Source: SVTX01 sp045577415 (GTDB lineage: Bacteria > Bacillota > Clostridia > Oscillospirales > CAG-272). From it: a stretch of 7,885 bases of DNA. The position numbers and the translations under genes were made by a program. Location: contig JAZNII010000136.1 in NCBI GenBank assembly GCA_045577415.1, positions 1 through 7,885 of the forward strand, given 5' to 3'. Within the stretch, counting starts at the first letter, position 1, and every line of letters begins with the position of its first letter. Shown in pieces: positions 5,876-7,885 of the stretch. The notes under the pieces were generated by a model. It was not told where the DNA came from. It saw only the letters and a list, made by a program, of their open reading frames with translations, and searched no databases.

Positions 5876-5907
5876 AAAAAACTCTGCTTGCAGACAGACA
5901 AGCAGAG
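5876..5907 (-). terminator. SAM-controlled intrinsic terminator in the metK leader
   Basis: On the minus strand CTCTGCTTG (5907-5899), an 8-base loop and CAAGCAGAG (5890-5882) form a perfect 9-bp stem, followed by TTTTTT (5881-5876). The 5' arm contains TCTGCTTG (5906-5899), which is exactly complementary to CAAGCAGA at the 3' end of the aptamer (5955-5948). This gives the expected antiterminator when SAM is absent. Confidence 0.92.
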
Positions 5908-5943
5908 CTTTTAGCGCTTCGCGCGTATTTACCCATATTTCGC

Positions 5944-6032
5944 CTTATCTGCTTGGAATTGGCACCTTTTCCGCGATTTCGGATAGGTTGCCGTGGTTTC
6001 ATAGAGCCTGTCTCTCCACCACTCTTGATAAG
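5944..6032 (-). ncRNA. SAM-I (S-box) riboswitch aptamer of metK
   Basis: Read on the minus strand, the P1 helix pairs CTTATC (6032-6027) with GATAAG (5949-5944). Between them lie the S-box hallmarks in order: AGAGTGGTGGAGAGACAGG, then CTATGAAACCACGGCAACC, a P3 stem, and GGTGCCAATTCC. The core is 89 bases. Binding SAM stabilises P1, which holds the 3' strand and leaves the downstream terminator free to form; metK is then off. This logic is established for the class, and the pairing needed for it is visible here. Confidence 0.95.
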
Positions 6033-6050
6033 ATATTTATTTCGTATAAT

Positions 6051-6079
6051 ATTGTATCACAACGCGCGTATTTTGTCAA
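6051..6079 (-). promoter_or_regulatory. Near-consensus housekeeping promoter of metK
   Basis: TTGACA (6074-6079) and TACAAT (6051-6056) are separated by exactly 17 bases on the minus strand, and TG one base before the -10 adds an extended -10. The expected start is near 6044, about 12 bases before the SAM aptamer. This strong constitutive promoter suits a gene regulated by attenuation. Confidence 0.9.
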
Positions 6080-6128
6080 TAGGGTTAACTCGACAATATT
6101 AATTTTTTCATTTCTCGCAAAATTCATC

Positions 6129-6992
6129 TTATTCGGGCTTGATCCTTTTGCAGATCATTGAGAACAGGAAGGACGCCACCGCGCCACCCGCGATACATCC
6201 GAGATAGACGAGAATGTTGATCCCCGAAAAGGTGCCGAGGATGCTGGGACCTCCCTCCTCTGTTACGGTCAGCAGCATCATAGTCGTGGCAAGCACGAAT
6301 CCCATGACCGAGTGAGAGGCGATGGAGTGTATCTTCTCAAACGCCTTTTTCATCACTCTTGAAAGCAACAAAAGTGTCGCCAGCATAGTTATTCCCAGAG
6401 GAATAATGACCCAAAGATCAAGACTTTTTATTCCCGCCGACATCGGCTTGTAAATACCGAAGAAAAGCAGGAGAGTTGACGAGCTGAAGCCCGGGATAAT
6501 GAAGCTAAGACCCCAGATAACTCCGCAGATAGCGTAGCCCCAGATGTTTTGAGGGATAGTTATCGTCCAAAGATGCTCACAGCACCAGAAAAGCGCGGCG
6601 ATAGCGACAAAGCTTACCGCAAAAGAGATAATTGAATACTTATTTCTTCCCTTTTCTCCCGCATCGCGCCAAAGCTCGGGAAGGGTTCCGAGTATCAAGC
6701 CGATAAATACGCACATGACGACGGGAGCGTTCCAGGAAAGCAGAGCCTCGGTGATGCCCGCAAAGCCGACAAATCCGAGTCCGCCTCCCAGCCCCACAAA
6801 TATCAGCATCAGCCAGTGCTTTTTGATGCCCTTTAAGGGGTCGGTCAAAATTTCCAGCACCTGATCGTATATCCCAAAGACGTAGCAGAGCGTTCCGCCG
6901 CTGACACCGGGCAGAATTGCGCCGATTCCCACGATGAAGCCCTGAACCACCCAAAGCAGCGCCTGAAGGACGGTATTTTTCTTTTTATTCAT
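6129..6992 (-). CDS. popT: DUF368 family membrane protein (PopT-type undecaprenyl-phosphate translocase)
   Basis: DUF368 proteins were recently assigned as PopT transporters. They return undecaprenyl phosphate, the lipid carrier for cell-wall and surface polymers, to the cytoplasmic face of the membrane; DedA-family UptA does the same job. The 287-residue protein is strongly hydrophobic with about eight membrane segments. The family motif is clear at residues 27-34 (LPGVSGGT). An internal duplication is visible: AILPGVSGGTLCYVFGIY (25-42) matches FIIPGFSSSTLLLFFGIY (164-181), so the halves are probably pseudo-symmetric. AAAGGA (7004-6999) sits 6 bases before the ATG. The gene has its own promoter and is followed, with no obvious terminator, by the metK promoter. 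The family call is firm; the transport role comes from work on other species. Confidence 0.9.
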   Translation of the reverse strand: MNKKKNTVLQALLWVVQGFIVGIGAILPGVSGGTLCYVFGIYDQVLEILTDPLKGIKKHWLMLIFVGLGGGLGFVGFAGITEALLSWNAPVVMCVFIGLILGTLPELWRDAGEKGRNKYSIISFAVSFVAIAALFWCCEHLWTITIPQNIWGYAICGVIWGLSFIIPGFSSSTLLLFFGIYKPMSAGIKSLDLWVIIPLGITMLATLLLLSRVMKKAFEKIHSIASHSVMGFVLATTMMLLTVTEEGGPSILGTFSGINILVYLGCIAGGAVASFLFSMICKRIKPE

Positions 6993-7023
6993 AAAAAATC
7001 CTTTGTAATTGTATTCTTAATTA

Positions 7024-7052
7024 ATTATATACCAAATTATTTTTAAAATCAA
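7024..7052 (-). promoter_or_regulatory. Promoter of popT
   Basis: On the minus strand TTGATT (7047-7052) and TATAAT (7024-7029) are separated by 17 bases. The expected start is near 7017, giving a leader of about 25 bases before the popT ATG. It lies in the 80-base gap after ribU, so popT can be expressed without ribU. Confidence 0.7.
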
Positions 7053-7055
7053 TAC

Positions 7056-7071
7056 GTCTGTTGTTACAGAC
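7056..7071 (-). terminator. Weak hairpin after ribU, possible terminator
   Basis: GTCTGT (7056-7061) and ACAGAC (7066-7071) form a 6-bp stem with a 4-base loop, 1 base past the ribU stop. On the minus strand it is followed by GTATTGATTTT, a T-rich but interrupted tail. Termination here would be partial at best, and some ribU transcripts may run into popT. Confidence 0.4.
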
Positions 7072-7072
7072 T

Positions 7073-7705
7073 TCATTTTTTAACGCCTTTGATAATGGGA
7101 GAGATTCGCTTATATATAAAGAATGTTATTATTGTGACCAGCGCGCCCTTTAAAAAGGTGAAAGGCAGGTTGAATATTAACAGACAAGTAAACAAAGGTG
7201 GAACGCCCGGAATCAAGTTGGCAACACCAGGGAGTATTTCCGTATACATATTTATTATTGCTTCAACAGGCATAAATTTAGCGTATACGGGATAGGTAAC
7301 ATAATAATTCAAAGGAAGACCCACAAGAGCCATTATCAATGAACCTGCCAATGCAGAGAACAGCGCCGCGAGACGGTTTCTTTTGATTTTATATATAAAT
7401 CCTGCAGGCAAGACAAGACAACAACCCAAAAGGAAGTTTGCAAGCTCCCCTACTCCCCCCGTGGTGGTCATGGGGAGATTTATAAGATTTTTTATTAAAC
7501 AAACCGCCACTCCGTATATAGGCCCCATGCTGAATGAAGCAATAAGAGCGGGCAGTTCGGAAAAGTCAAGTTTTATGAAAGACGGCATAAACGGGACGCT
7601 GAAGCTTATCATCATTAGAACGGTTGATAATGCGCCCAATATTCCTGTCGTAGCTAAATAGCGGATCTTAAAAGCATTGTTTGCTTTGTTTTCTGTAGGT
7701 TTCAT
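7073..7705 (-). CDS. ribU: Riboflavin-binding S component of an ECF transporter
   Basis: RibU is the membrane substrate-binding subunit that takes up riboflavin with the shared ECF module (EcfA, EcfA', EcfT), which is not encoded in this window. The 210-residue protein has about six membrane segments. It carries family features: KLDFSELPALI (45-55), GPIYGVAV (61-68), IKNL (71-74), GGVGELANF (83-91), and a C-terminal NLPFTFLKG followed by a last membrane helix. An AAAGGAG site (7719-7713) 7 bases before the ATG at 7705 fixes the start. A longer frame to 7798 would run through the terminator hairpin and is rejected. The FMN riboswitch in its leader supports a flavin substrate rather than another vitamin. 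The leader suggests repression at high FMN. Confidence 0.93.
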   Translation of the reverse strand: MKPTENKANNAFKIRYLATTGILGALSTVLMMISFSVPFMPSFIKLDFSELPALIASFSMGPIYGVAVCLIKNLINLPMTTTGGVGELANFLLGCCLVLPAGFIYKIKRNRLAALFSALAGSLIMALVGLPLNYYVTYPVYAKFMPVEAIINMYTEILPGVANLIPGVPPLFTCLLIFNLPFTFLKGALVTIITFFIYKRISPIIKGVKK

Positions 7706-7706
7706 A

Positions 7707-7737
7707 TTTTTTCTCCTTTTAAATATAGGAGAAAAAA
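7707..7737 (-). promoter_or_regulatory. Hairpin that hides the ribU ribosome site
   Basis: In the mRNA, TTTTTTCTCCT (7737-7727) and AGGAGAAAAAA (7717-7707) are perfect 11-bp arms around a 9-base loop, ending 1 base before the ATG. The 3' arm contains the Shine-Dalgarno AGGAG. The 5' arm is also the T-rich tail of the terminator just upstream. A riboswitch expression platform acting on translation is the simplest reading. Confidence 0.7.
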
Positions 7738-7768
7738 GAAAAAGCCCGATTTGCAACGCAAATTCGGG
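7736..7768 (-). terminator. Terminator hairpin in the ribU leader
   Basis: On the minus strand CCCGAATTTGC (7768-7758), loop GTT, and GCAAATCGGG (7754-7745) form a stem with one bulged base. CTTTTTCTTTTTT follows (7744-7732). It lies between the FMN aptamer and ribU, the usual place for FMN-controlled attenuation. The C interrupting the T run may weaken it. Confidence 0.75.
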
Positions 7769-7812
7769 GAAAATACAATGCGAGCGTATAAAGCGCATAA
7801 TACTAAATGCAA

Positions 7813-7885
7813 TTTCTTTTTTCTCATCCGGACTTTAATTGCGTTAGCAATTGAACCGTCGGTCAAGGACTCTCACCTTGTCGGC
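7813..7885 (-). ncRNA. FMN (RFN) riboswitch aptamer, 3' half only
   Basis: Read from the right edge on the minus strand, the sequence gives AAGGTGAGAGTCCTT, then GACCGACGGT. A small stem AATTGC/GCAATT follows, then AAAGTCCGGATGAG. These are the last conserved blocks of the RFN element. The 5' half lies outside the window. The 3' closing strand (GAGAAAAAAGAAA, 7825-7813) is exactly complementary to the terminator tail at 7741-7729, described as a finding. Confidence 0.9.

Noticed and set aside
7706..7798. A 31-residue N-terminal extension of RibU
   Set aside because: It would be encoded by the terminator and anti-SD hairpins of the FMN leader. The ATG at 7705 has a good ribosome site.
1..7885. 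CRISPR arrays, tRNA or rRNA genes, transposases, phage genes, toxin-antitoxin pairs
   Set aside because: None was seen. The only tandem array has 9-base units without spacers, and the two XRE proteins are not paired with a recognisable toxin gene.

Overview
The window reads as chromosomal DNA from a Firmicutes bacterium, most likely an uncultured gut-type member of the class Clostridia (Oscillospirales-like). This rests on strong AGGAGG ribosome sites, an S-box (SAM-I) leader on metK, an FMN (RFN) leader on an ECF-type riboflavin transporter gene, a RecD2 helicase, a Clostridia-style ComF, and intergenic DNA packed with hairpins. The lineage is an inference, not a measurement. Every gene I can support lies on the minus strand, so transcription runs from high to low coordinates.

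In transcription order from the right edge: the 3' half of an FMN riboswitch (7813-7885, cut by the window end), followed by a terminator hairpin and a hairpin that hides the ribosome site of ribU (7073-7705). Next is a DUF368/PopT polyprenyl-phosphate transporter (6129-6992) with its own promoter. Then comes metK (4653-5834) behind a near-consensus promoter, a complete SAM-I aptamer and a terminator/antiterminator switch. About 520 bases without a gene follow (4131-4652). They hold several long hairpins and a 9-base tandem repeat. A probable two-gene unit comes next: a small membrane-anchored protein of unknown function (3790-4098) and recD2 (1484-3733). A 230-base cluster of back-to-back hairpins (1253-1476) and a rho-independent terminator (1201-1225) close that unit. 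The last operon encodes two related XRE-family regulators (877-1107 and 602-859) and comF (1-588, cut by the left edge). Its promoter region carries three copies of the heptamer TTTGCAC.

Most of the genes are housekeeping: SAM synthesis, riboflavin uptake, lipid-carrier recycling, and DNA repair and uptake. I found no clear novel multi-gene system. The points worth a second look are regulatory. The FMN leader has a 13-nt aptamer strand perfectly complementary to the terminator tail and anti-Shine-Dalgarno strand. The regulator pair has a candidate autoregulatory operator. A perfect hairpin overlaps the ribosome site of the small membrane protein. Two intergenic regions hold unusual hairpin clusters, one of which can fold in two mutually exclusive ways.
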